Origin: Sipunculus nudus
Taxonomy: Eukaryota > Annelida > Sipuncula > Golfingiida > Sipunculidae
Reading direction: 5' to 3'
DNA: 64,000 nucleotides
Assembly: GCA_026874595.1 (NCBI GenBank)
Contig: CM049314.1
Location: forward strand, 70,200,300-70,264,299
Shown here: one piece after another, positions 11,870 through 21,783 of the stretch
Position numbering within the stretch: the first letter of the stretch is position 1
How the letters are laid out: every line of letters starts with the position of its first letter
Made by a program: the position numbers and the translations under genes
Notes under the pieces: generated by a model
Told to the model about the DNA's origin: nothing
Databases searched by the model: none
What the model saw: only the letters and a program-made list of their open reading frames with translations

Positions 11870-12320
11870 GTATCTGGTTACCTATGACCTCATTAAATAT
11901 GAGTGAATTTTTATGAGAAGGTAATTCAGGTGAGAAACTCTATTGGTAAATATGTATAAGGAGGTTCATGAAAGTCCATAGGATTTCACCAAGATGCCTC
12001 CAAAGTGCAGTAACCTCTGACCTAATTGAATATGCATGGATTTTGCTGCAAATCCAACATAGGCAAGATATCTTATTGATTAATATTTCTGCTAAGTTTC
12101 ATCAAAATCCTTCATAATCTTCATAAAAGTAGCCTAGTGACCCATGACCTTGATAAATATGCATGGATTTTGTCCATAATTAATCAAACTATAATCTGTT
12201 GTTAAGTAAATATGGTGAGTTTCGTAAAAATCAATCAAAGCCCCAGAAAGTTATCGCTGCGACACTAGAACTTAACGGACAGATGGTTGGTATACCATAA
12301 TACTATGACGAGGGTATAAA
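11870..12320 (+). mobile_element. Short element built of three ~125-bp units
   Basis: Three spaced units begin near 11878, 12009 and 12135 with TGACCTxxTxxAATATGxATGxATTTTT-type words (for example CTCTGACCTAATTGAATATG and CCATGACCTTGATAAATATG). The element ends with a GGACAGATGG run and a GTATA...GGGTATA pair near 12285-12318. A single reverse-strand unit occurs at about 36530-36565. This is the typical layout of a short dispersed invertebrate repeat. Confidence 0.5.
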
Positions 12321-12771
12321 AACCACAGCTGATCAATTATTGATTGTTTATGTACCACCTATAATACAGAGAAAACATGCTCTGTAGAGTTATACCTAAA
12401 ATATTGACCAAGTAAATTCAGTTTAACTTTTACATCATGCTGAAATTGCCAGCTTATTGACACTTATTCATTGCATATGGTTAAGTCTGAATGCTGTTCC
12501 CTGTTCTGTGCCCTGCTTTTCTTATATCTCTGACAGAATAACAATATTTTCTCCTCAATAATATGACTTCTATGAATGTGCATTTGTTTATTTATAATCA
12601 TTTGCGATCGATTATACAAAAATTTCAATACATTATGAAAGAGAAGGACCAATCATCGATACATTCATTTAAATGGCAAACCACTACTATTTACTGATGA
12701 CAACTATAATTTTACAGATACTGAACTTAACATTAATCGGTTTCCTAAATGATCTAATGCATTTAGTAGAC

Positions 12772-12925
12772 GAGGACCAGATCCTGATCTGGACCAATCA
12801 GTGATTGGTCAAGACCAAAGCCTGATTAGGATTCAGTCCGGGCTAAACCCCAATCAGGATTTGGGCTAGACCAGGATTTGGTCTGGACTAATTGCTGACT
12901 GGTCCAGATTGGGATCTAGGAGGGC
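12772..12925. repeat. Palindrome-word patch 1
   Basis: About 150 bp of degenerate short words made of GATCTGG, GGACCAATC, GATTAGG and TTTGGTCTGG on both strands. It includes two perfect hairpins: CCAGATC-CT-GATCTGG at 12777-12792 and GACCAATCA-G-TGATTGGTC at 12792-12810. Similar patches occur at 34.3, 36.1, 37.9 and 53.4 kb. Confidence 0.6.
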
Positions 12926-14423
12926 CTTGACATAATTATCAAATGTAACAATGTAACACAGCCTTATGGTTCAATCTGTTAGAATTTAAATGAATAAATT
13001 GAAAATATTTTATTGAAATTTTGCTAAATACTTTTCTACTGCTGTCTATAGCCTCATGAAAATACTCCAAGCTGAAAACAAATTAATGATAGGTGAATAA
13101 ACCATCAACATTAGCTTCTTTTTTAACCTGGATATTATCCATGCATGGATGCTAAGGGTTTTATTAGGTGTGTTGCATGTCATGCTGGTGTTATAAGTGT
13201 CACCCATGACATTAATATACCACTGGTAAAAAGTTTATGACAAATGATATACTTGCAACATCAGTGATATCCAGTCTCTACATGTCTGTGTATATATGTG
13301 TAGATATCTTTTTGTGTCTGGTATGAACTTATAAACTGTACCGGTATCACCTGCTTAATAATATCAACAGCACTGGTCAAAATGTTTAATTCGTTCGCAG
13401 GATATCAACTTTAAGGGTTAATTTCACCATTTTTATTACTTCCCCAATTTTTATCATTTTAGCACATTTTGATTTCTGATATAAGACCGACATCAAATGT
13501 CTGACATCCAGATTTTGGTCCATGTGCCTTTTTCAATATGAAAGACCCAATTAAAGTCCAAGCAAACCATTACTCTCTGCCTTTTTTACCATATTACTTA
13601 CAGTTTAAGAAATCTGTATGATGTCCAAACAAAGGAGCTGTACTCAGGGATAAGTACATATGTTTCATACAATAACAATGTTAGAGCAATTTCTATCATT
13701 TTATCACATCAGAAAGTGTCAATTTCCGCAGCTTATTATTAAGCAAGGTTTTATGAGATGAAACCAGTCTATTTTACAGTGATGGACCAATTTCCACTTC
13801 TGAGAATACCACATTCTCCCTGGATATAAAAGTCTGCTGCCTGACAAGTTTATGAATATTTATGAGCACAAGCCTCCCAGCAGATTATCAAATGGTAATT
13901 TAAAAAGTACTTTTCTACTTTGTAAAGGAATCAAATTGTGTTTATGTGAGGAAAATGGAGTTTTAATGATTGGATATCACAAAGCCAGACACTTCTTAAT
14001 CAATGGCCCTCCTGTTGGGCATATTAAACTGGGATCCTTCCTTAAAAAAAATGCCAGGGTCAATTTAGAAAAGACAAGACAAGAAAGGCTCAGTACTGTT
14101 TATACAACTATACCCTACACCAAAAGTTTTAACACACTGTATATTGTAACATACTGACTCAATATTAACAGAATTCTTATGTATTAAAATTTTATTTTAA
14201 AATTAAAATTAAGAATTTTATTTAAAATTTGATAAAAGTAATTTTTTTCAGAGCAAGTTATGTGTTATAGCCTTGATAAAAAATAAATAAGTACACTAAT
14301 TGCAAACTAAAAGGAATGTAATTTATTCAAGTTCACAAGAAGAATATGGAGTGAAAAAAAATATTGTATTACATGTATGCATCTTGTTTTATATGAGGCT
14401 GTGACACATGCAGCCATCAAAAG
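12926..14423. other. Non-coding stretch upstream of the first GT47 gene
   Basis: AT-rich and featureless apart from a 101-codon open frame (13852-14157) with no recognisable domain and low-complexity codon use. The stretch probably includes the promoter and 5' UTR exon of the gene at 14900, but I cannot place a transcription start. Confidence 0.4.
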
Positions 14424-14899
14424 GTAAGCTCCCCTCCCCCCTGTAAAATAAACAGAATACGACATTAAAAAGATTTATTCAGTTTTTAATGTTTCATTCT
14501 GTGAAAGAAAAATAAGAATATTCAAGATCACAACATTCAAGTAATATTTTGGTATTTTCAGTAAATTTATTCTAGCAGTGAGTTGGGTGGTGGGACTTCT
14601 TGTGGAATGTAGTTAGGATATTGGACATCAGATGGCGCTCCTGATTAACAATTAATGAGCAAGGTAATTTTATTCTGAGCAAGATGTCAGACTAATAAAG
14701 GGACACCCATTTTTTTATCTGTTTATCATATTAGTGTAGACAGTCTACTTGAATAATTGTCACTCCAACTTAGGTCGATGGATAATTTTAATGAGCAAAA
14801 AATCTGAACTAATTCATTATTTTCTAGTGGATAGTTTTTGCAAAAATGTTTTTGCCCAACATAAGGAAAAAAAACTTTCATGTTTTTTTTTTTTTTCAG
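14424..14899 (+). other. Probable 5' UTR intron of GT47 gene 1
   Basis: The 3' splice site is strong: about 15 T then CAG at 14897-14899, with the ATG of the GT47 reading frame starting at the next base. The best upstream donor is AAAAG|GTAAGC at 14423/14424. An alternative is GCAAG|GTAATT at 14663/14664. An intron ending exactly at the ATG is also seen in the second GT47 gene, which supports the model. Confidence 0.6.
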
Positions 14900-16447
14900 A
14901 TGGCACAAAGAAGTAAGAAATGGGTCCTTTTTATCATATGCGGCTTCATGTTTATTCAGGGATATATCTACCTCTCCCAGATGCCAAAATATCCAAAATC
15001 AGATGGAAAAGCTGAAGTTTCAGCCATGAAAGTAAACAATGACATCAGCACTATTAGAACAACAAAGGTCAAGGTTGATGAAATATCAACAAAGGTCAAG
15101 GTCAATGAAACATCAATAAAGTTCAAGGTCAATGAAATGACAACAAAAGTCAAGGGCAATGAAATATCAACAAAGGTCACAGACGATATCAAGTCAATAC
15201 CTGGCACAATTAATATCAAATCAGTCACAGACGAGATAGAAAATGGCCAGAGGGATAGAGTACCTAGCGAGGAAGTCAAAATATATATTTATGATCTTCC
15301 ATCAGAGTTTAATAGTGATATGCAAGAGTGTGTCAGGAGAAAATTTCCTTGTTTTGTTACACGAGACAATGGCTACGCTGAAAAGCAGTATACGGATGCA
15401 TACATGTCATGGCGGAACACGTGGCAGTTTGCCCTTGAGATGATACTACACATTAAACTATTATCAAGTCCATACCGTACACTTGAACCTGATAAAGCAG
15501 ACATTTTTTATCTTCCTTACTATAGTGCCCTGGCATGCTTCTGTTTCTGGACAGATCAAAGAAAATGCAGAGATAATGTTGACCATTTCTTTTCTGTTCT
15601 TGAAAACAGTACTTATTTCAAACATGGCCGCCCCCATGTGATGGCTGTCAGTAAAATTGAAAAAGAGCATGCTTCAAGCACTTGTCCAACTCTGTACCAT
15701 CGACTGGCAAGTAGAATACAGACAATTGGTATCGAGGAAGTGGCAGACCCTAATCTCCGAGTGGAGTACTACAATGTTAAATCTCACATGTTTATAGTTC
15801 CGTATCCATCATATGGTCATTTCTGGCCAAACATTACAAATGATGATGTCAAAATTTTAATCCAAGAAAATGAACGAACTGTGTTTATGTTGCTTGCTGC
15901 TTCTGAAAGGAGATCAAATATTTTTCGAGAGTTAATTCTCGACCAGTTTGAGGTCAAACTGTCAGCCGACGTAGACTATAATTTAACAGGATCATCTGTT
16001 GGTAAGGATTATCAACTCGAATCAATAATGTATGTAACGAAAGAATGTATGCCCCAAAAATATCTGAAAAACTGGATGCGACATTCTGTGTTTTGCTTGC
16101 AGCCACAAGGAGACTCTCCAACACGGAAATCCTTTTACGATTCCGTCATCAGTGGGTGTATCCCAGTTATTTTTTCTGGTAAATTTCACATACGTTACCC
16201 TTTCGAAGCCAAGCTGGAGTACAGCAAGTTTACAGTGACTATTCCAGAAAAAGATGTGTGGAGTGGCAAAAAAATAGTTGAAACACTTAAGTTGATTCCC
16301 TCAACACGCATTAAAGAAATGCAAACAAAACTGGCAGAAGTGGCTATAGCATTACAGTATAGCTACCCTCCACATAAACCAAGTAAAGATGCTGTTGAGT
16401 ACTTAGTTCAGGAAATGAAAGAATGGTATAAATTACTGCAAAAGTAA
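14900..16447 (+). CDS. Exostosin-family (GT47) glycosyltransferase 1, plant MUR3-like
   Basis: 515 residues in one exon. I chose the ATG at 14900 over an in-frame ATG 54 bp upstream because the latter lies before the poly-T/CAG acceptor. Layout: short basic cytosolic tail, type II signal anchor (residues ~8-26), Lys/Glu-rich stem with four 9-residue repeats (56-91), then the GT47 domain (~127-510). Landmarks: KIYIYDLPSEFN (127-138), KADIFYLPYY (199-208), GRPHVMAVSK (243-252) and the nucleotide-sugar loop FCLQPQGDSPTRKSFYD (398-414) with GCIPVIF (419-425). Potential N-glycosylation sites: N69, N236, N311, N361. The family transfers sugars from UDP-sugars in the Golgi. The loop resembles plant GT47 xyloglucan galactosyltransferases more than EXT1/2, and there is no C-terminal GT64 domain, so heparan-sulfate polymerase activity is unlikely. 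Donor and acceptor are unknown. Confidence 0.9.
   Translation: MAQRSKKWVLFIICGFMFIQGYIYLSQMPKYPKSDGKAEVSAMKVNNDISTIRTTKVKVDEISTKVKVNETSIKFKVNEMTTKVKGNEISTKVTDDIKSIPGTINIKSVTDEIENGQRDRVPSEEVKIYIYDLPSEFNSDMQECVRRKFPCFVTRDNGYAEKQYTDAYMSWRNTWQFALEMILHIKLLSSPYRTLEPDKADIFYLPYYSALACFCFWTDQRKCRDNVDHFFSVLENSTYFKHGRPHVMAVSKIEKEHASSTCPTLYHRLASRIQTIGIEEVADPNLRVEYYNVKSHMFIVPYPSYGHFWPNITNDDVKILIQENERTVFMLLAASERRSNIFRELILDQFEVKLSADVDYNLTGSSVGKDYQLESIMYVTKECMPQKYLKNWMRHSVFCLQPQGDSPTRKSFYDSVISGCIPVIFSGKFHIRYPFEAKLEYSKFTVTIPEKDVWSGKKIVETLKLIPSTRIKEMQTKLAEVAIALQYSYPPHKPSKDAVEYLVQEMKEWYKLLQK
15065..15175 (+). repeat. 27-bp coding repeat in the GT47-1 stem
   Basis: Four in-frame 27-bp units encode KVKVDEIST, KVKVNETSI, KFKVNEMTT and KVKGNEIST. 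The DNA core is AAGGTCAAGGTCAATGAAA. Units differ by a few substitutions, so the expansion is not very recent. The stem separates the membrane anchor from the catalytic domain and tolerates length change. The reverse complement TGACCTTGACCTTTG is also the core word of the satellite at 46.9-48.7 kb. Confidence 0.9.
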
Positions 16448-16542
16448 TATGAACTGTAATGCAAATATATTTACAGATAAAATGAAATGTTGTATAAAGC
16501 CTTGTGAAAATGCTATACATACAAAAAAACAGCAAAATGTAA

Positions 16543-16548
16543 AATAAA
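16543..16548 (+). promoter_or_regulatory. Polyadenylation signal of GT47 gene 1
   Basis: AATAAA 96 nt after the stop codon, followed by T-containing sequence. It is the first canonical signal downstream. Confidence 0.55.
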
Positions 16549-16559
16549 TATATACACTA

Positions 16560-19500
16560 TAAACATATAACCAAGAGACAAACTGCCCTTGAGTTCTGTG
16601 AAAATATATACACTTTTGCTTTCAAGAACTACTTGAAGCGGCCCAATTACATATGGCCTTTATAAACTACAGGTAATCCCTTGGAGCTTTTATAAAAATA
16701 GGCCAGAAAACATTGATATCACAGCACATAGGCTGCTTGTTTTTTCTGTATCAATGTGTTTATAATATGTGGGCGCCCCAAAATAATCAAAACAAATTAA
16801 GCATGGGCGTCTAGTGGAAAGTCAGATAAGCCAGTGCTTTGCAAATGGCATTTTGCAACAAGTTACCTCTCTACCTCTGCATGCAACCTATCACAATGTA
16901 TTTATATTTACAATCACAATGTATTAAAAAGCAACCACAGTGTATTTATATTAATTACAATGATATTTATTATGTAAAAAGGGAAAATTCACTCATGTGA
17001 CCATATTTCAATTATCTGAGGACACCAACTGATAAGATATATCTGTTATGCTGATCCATGCAAAGTATATGTCTATGATATTATTAGTGACATATGAAAA
17101 GTTTACATATGACAAACAGAGAACTGATCACAATATGCCATGTCAATGATGTGATGTCAAGAAAAAAACAACACATTCGTGAAAGGGCACAAAAATATTC
17201 CAAACTTGACTAGGAGTCTATGCTTACTGACAGAATGCTTTCGTGTAAGCAACATTAAAGTGCATTAACATGTATGGATATTAAATGTGATGTAAAATGT
17301 AATGAGAGAAAACCATTTTTTAAGTTGTATTTTTAAATGTATAATTTTATTGAAAATAATCTTTTCTCCTGGAGCATTAATTGTTACATCAATTCTTATT
17401 TTAACAAAGCCATCATAATAAAGAGCCTGACAGAGACAGTCTTCTGTAATTATATTTATCTTTAAAATAACCATATTTGGCATGTATTTAGTCAAAACAT
17501 GTTGCAAACAAAATTCAGTAGCTCAGATGACCTAAACACAAATTCCTCAAAATTATATACTGTATTAAATATTATCCATTGTAATTGCTTTGTTTCTTTC
17601 TAAGTGTAGCTAAATGAAATCAGCATTACATTCCACTGCTGTATCTCATAATAAGAAATGATAGTACCAAGGTACACCCAGCCTTATATTTAGTACAACT
17701 TTTGACCAGCAGATGGAACTAGCTGCTCTTCCCAGGCATGCATGAGAATTCAGTCTAAAGGAAAGCTAGTTATGGGATCACTAATTATATGGCAGTCTGC
17801 TTTAGATATAAAATATATGTGCAGCTTCACCAATCAAGAAATTATTAATACCAATGACTCATGTATTCACAATTGGCCCAACGTCCATGACTGCACTCTG
17901 AGACAGTGACCAAATTATATAGCAAGTGGCATATAACAGTTGGCATGTGAACAAGATACTCTATAATGAATAAGCAGCTAAAATAAATTTAGAATGAAAT
18001 ATTGACTGTATACATTAAAGATATGAATAATTTCAAATTAAAGGATATTTTCAAAATGTTACAAATTACTTATTGCTCCACTGTTCACACTGCAGATCAA
18101 TCATTCATTTATTAAATCTATTTCAGATTTTGTATGACAACATTTATGAAAATTAATTTACAATCTGTACCCTGGAGCACAGAGGTTGAAATTCTTAGTT
18201 GAGGCAGCAAAGAAATCTAATATTTGAAAATTTATTGACAGACACATATACTTATATATGTATCTTTGGTATGGCAGAATAAATGCCACTGTTTAAATCA
18301 TTCAATCATTATAAACCAGTACTTACCATTTACCATTCTGTTGATTCTAAATCATACAAATATGAACCAGCTTTCTGGACAGCAATAAGAAATTATCTAT
18401 TTATGTGCAACTGACAGATATGGTTTAAAAATAAATCTTCAAAACCAAAGCGGAAGGCAGTGCCATCATAAAAATGTCAAGAACTGTCTAATATACTCTT
18501 CAAAGCGATGTCATAAAACTGATCCAAAATTGAATTTTTCACCCTGATCTGCAAGCAATTTGTCTTATTCACTATTTGTACCATAGCCTCTGTGTGCTTT
18601 GTTTTGTTTCCCATTAAATTACATTCAAACCAGTATCATTTACGAAGTGTGGACAATTATGTCCAACTATTGGACATAAATCAGATATGCTTCTGCTAGT
18701 CGCTGTCATAAAATTGAATCTCGCTCATGTACAAAGGCATCATTTATGTCTATGACTGGCTGTTCAGTGCAAAAAAGCATATAGTGATTTGTGTGTGTAT
18801 TCTAAGTAATTTTTCATGGTCTGGCCTCTCAACATTGAATACTTTTGACACAAAAGTCCCCTTGCAATAACCAACAGTCATGCTGTGTTTATGGCGCCAC
18901 CTTTATAAGGTCGAATTATGTCCTATCTAGATGACACTTTTCCGCACTATTGACGATGAAAAATGTTTTAAAATTTAATTAATACACTGCTGACCCTCCT
19001 GTATCATGTGAATATATAAATAGATGGAAAAATTTGAATATTTCTTATTATTTCCTAGGTATTTTAAACTTCGAAGAAAAGTGCTCTGTCTATATAATAT
19101 GAAAATTTGCTTGAGTGATAATTACTTGAAATGAAAGTCAAAACCAAATATCTATGGCATATTGGGTCTACCAATAATATTGTGAATATGGATTAGTGCT
19201 CATCCCACATCTCAATTAAAACCCTTTTAAACTTATTTATTTTCACATTGATTATCCAAATCAAATAGCTATAATAACTAATACTAGGCACTCTCCAGGT
19301 TGGTTTTTGTGGCATTTGGTAGTCTTAAGAGTCTAGGCCCTTTTTCACAGATAAAGAATTGTTACTGTACTTTGATAAAAGTATGTTTCATTATTCCTCT
19401 ATTACAGTCATTAAAGTAAAGGGAGCAATAATATGCCTATTCTTTCACACTATCATTTCAGTTTTGCTTTATATAAAAGTTTCTCAGCAAAAACCATCCC

Positions 19501-20500
19501 GAGCACAGTTTCAGTACCTCCTATTCAGCTGTTTTACACCTTTTAGGTAAAAACCATCCATATGTGTCTGTTTACTAAAACAAGGCTGTGTGTCCGATTT
19601 TGCACATGTGCAACAGATTCAAAACAAGAGTGGGACAAACATGAATAAGCATGGTTGTGAAACAAAACAGAAAACAGAAAACACCGGTGATTGCTCGTGA
19701 TCCTACATTTTTAACACTCGTGCAAAAGAGTAAGCCGAAGCTTTTGGGGTAATATTTTGGCAGGTACCATTTTATTTCAGAGAGAAGACAATATTTTCCC
19801 TGTTAATTTAACATGCTTTGTTTGTGATTAGGTGCCTTTAAATGTTAATGCTTGACTCTGTCAGGCTCATCAACTGATCCAGATCTTAAAGACTGTTTGA
19901 TATGCCATATCATTGTTGTTCTGTAAGAAACTTGCTCTGGTAAAATAGTCCTTATGAAGTTCACTTAACATGGACAAAGAACATAATGGTTAATAAACTG
20001 TCTGGATCTTTTCACCAACATGTTTTGCAGATGACAGCCTTATAATCAAAGTGATGCACTTATGGTCTTGAAAAGAAGATCTCTGATTTTTCCAGCCCAA
20101 CACCATAACATTCTAACTTCTAAATACAATAAATGGTCTCCTTGCAGAAAAAAATATCTCCTGTCTTTGTCTTTAAGCTCATTGGTAAAATACCAGTCAG
20201 AAATAAAAGCCTCAAGAATGAAAAGGTGTTGTTTTGGTAATTACAGGTGTCTCCAGTCTCATGTATGTCTGTGCGCCATGCATTCAGGAGTGTTCTCTAA
20301 TTGTACAGGTTATGTACACAGAACATGTGTGGTTACTTTATGTTGTAAAATGACAAATAATCATACAAATTTTTTTTATCTAGCTGCTACAAAATGTCAT
20401 AGATTATCTACGACTATCATCACAGATATACTACTTTTTTAACACACAACGTTCAATCTGATAAAACCTAAAAGAACTCCAAAATTTGCAATAATACTTT
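16560..20500. other. Intergenic stretch between the two GT47 genes
   Basis: AT-rich. I see a short local repeat of CAATGTATTTATATT-type words at 16890-16970 and an operator-like inverted repeat at 18657-18679 (listed separately). A 126-codon open frame at 20062-20442 has no recognisable domain and I do not call it a gene. Confidence 0.4.
18657..18679. repeat. 10-bp perfect inverted repeat
   Basis: TTATGTCCAA, spacer CTA, TTGGACATAA. It overlaps a second dyad, GGACA-ATTA-TGTCC (18651-18664), so three GGACA/TGTCC half-sites lie within about 30 bp. It could be a factor-binding site or a remnant of a small inverted element. Confidence 0.5.
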
Positions 20501-21239
20501 GTTTCTACATTCTGATAATCAGTGTCAATGGGCTTCGATCCAGTGCCCTATGAAAAAAATTTGTGCTGAGCTGTTCTACATCAAGAAATAAAGGTTGTGA
20601 CAAATTGTTTTGACGGAAACGGCTGTACTGATGCGATTCATACTGAACATAAAAAGACCTTTGAAGCGGTGCCAGCAACAAAGGTGGCAGGTCTTAATGC
20701 TTGAGCTACCTAACAATCAACAAGTTTCGGCATCACTGCTTGGAGACTATAAAACCACCTGCAGACAAAATAGCCAGCCAGAGTACAGGATATCGGTGGC
20801 TATCTCAACTCACCCTGTGTTTCCTCTACAGACTCATACCAGGTGTGCTGCTACACTGATAAAGAAGTCAGGAATCTAGACTTTTCTTACATCAGGACAG
20901 AAACGTTGACGATTCCTGGTGGTATCATATTTAAAAGTGGGAAGTGGACTTCTTGGCGCAAAGATGAAAACCACCCTGCTTAACTGATGAAGAACGTTTA
21001 AAACCGTTACATCTGGTTTGTCATTAATGAATGACTTTGGTTCTTTTTGAGTGAACTCATTTCCTAGGACTTTAAACTCAAAAATTTTATGTCAAAAATA
21101 TTCCATGGAAGTTTGATATCCAACTGATCTTTGTGTTGCTAATACTGAAGTAAACATATGATAAATCTGAATATTCACAACAGTGATTGTCGGCTGAATT
21201 GGAGAATTTTTTCTACAAGTAGAAAATTGGAAGACAAAG

Positions 21240-21783
21240 GTAAGTGCAATTTAGTTGTGTAATGATATATGGTATTTAAAATATGATTAAGTTGATGCTG
21301 CACAGTTTACTAAAGCAAGTAGGAATAAGATAAAGCCCAATAAGACATTCTGAAACTATGAACCCAAGGCCTCACACCAATATCTATATCTTATAAATGA
21401 GAATGTTACTGGTAAATATTCCATCTTGGTTTTAATATTCATGTTCATATCAGGATCATTTAATCATGTTTACCATTCATTATATCTTTGTATGAGCAAT
21501 CTTACCACTGCAAACACCATTTGCTAGTAGTGTTTCCATTAAAATTTGCATTCTGATGAACAGTAAATTTTATTGTATGTATGTATTGCAGCATGTGTTT
21601 AAATGAATACAGAACTTTTTTATTTAATATTTAACAAATTCTTCATGATCTACAAATGAAGATGTCATTATAAAGTATGTATATTGAACATAATTACTGA
21701 TTACAATTAAACAGATCTGAGGCACAGATGAACAAGGCAGCATATGTATTGATAATAAACAAATCATTCTCTTTTTATTACAG
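21240..21783 (+). other. 5' UTR intron of GT47 gene 2
   Basis: Consensus donor ACAAAG|GTAAGT at 21239/21240 and acceptor TTTTTATTACAG ending at 21783, directly before the ATG. Length 544 bp. The 5' UTR exon would end at 21239. Its start is not visible, but it should lie somewhere in about 20.5-21.1 kb. Confidence 0.75.

Noticed and set aside
13852-14157. 101-codon plus-strand frame upstream of GT47-1
   Set aside because: No recognisable domain and no splice support; length is plausible by chance.
14846-14899. Upstream in-frame ATG extending GT47-1 by 18 residues
   Set aside because: The extension (rich in Phe from the poly-T) is the polypyrimidine tract of a strong splice acceptor ending at 14899.
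20062-20442. 126-codon plus-strand frame upstream of GT47-2
   Set aside because: No known motif and no splice support; probably non-coding intergenic DNA.
20520-20545. B-box-like GGGCTTCGATCCAG
   Set aside because: No A box or tRNA-like fold at the right distance.
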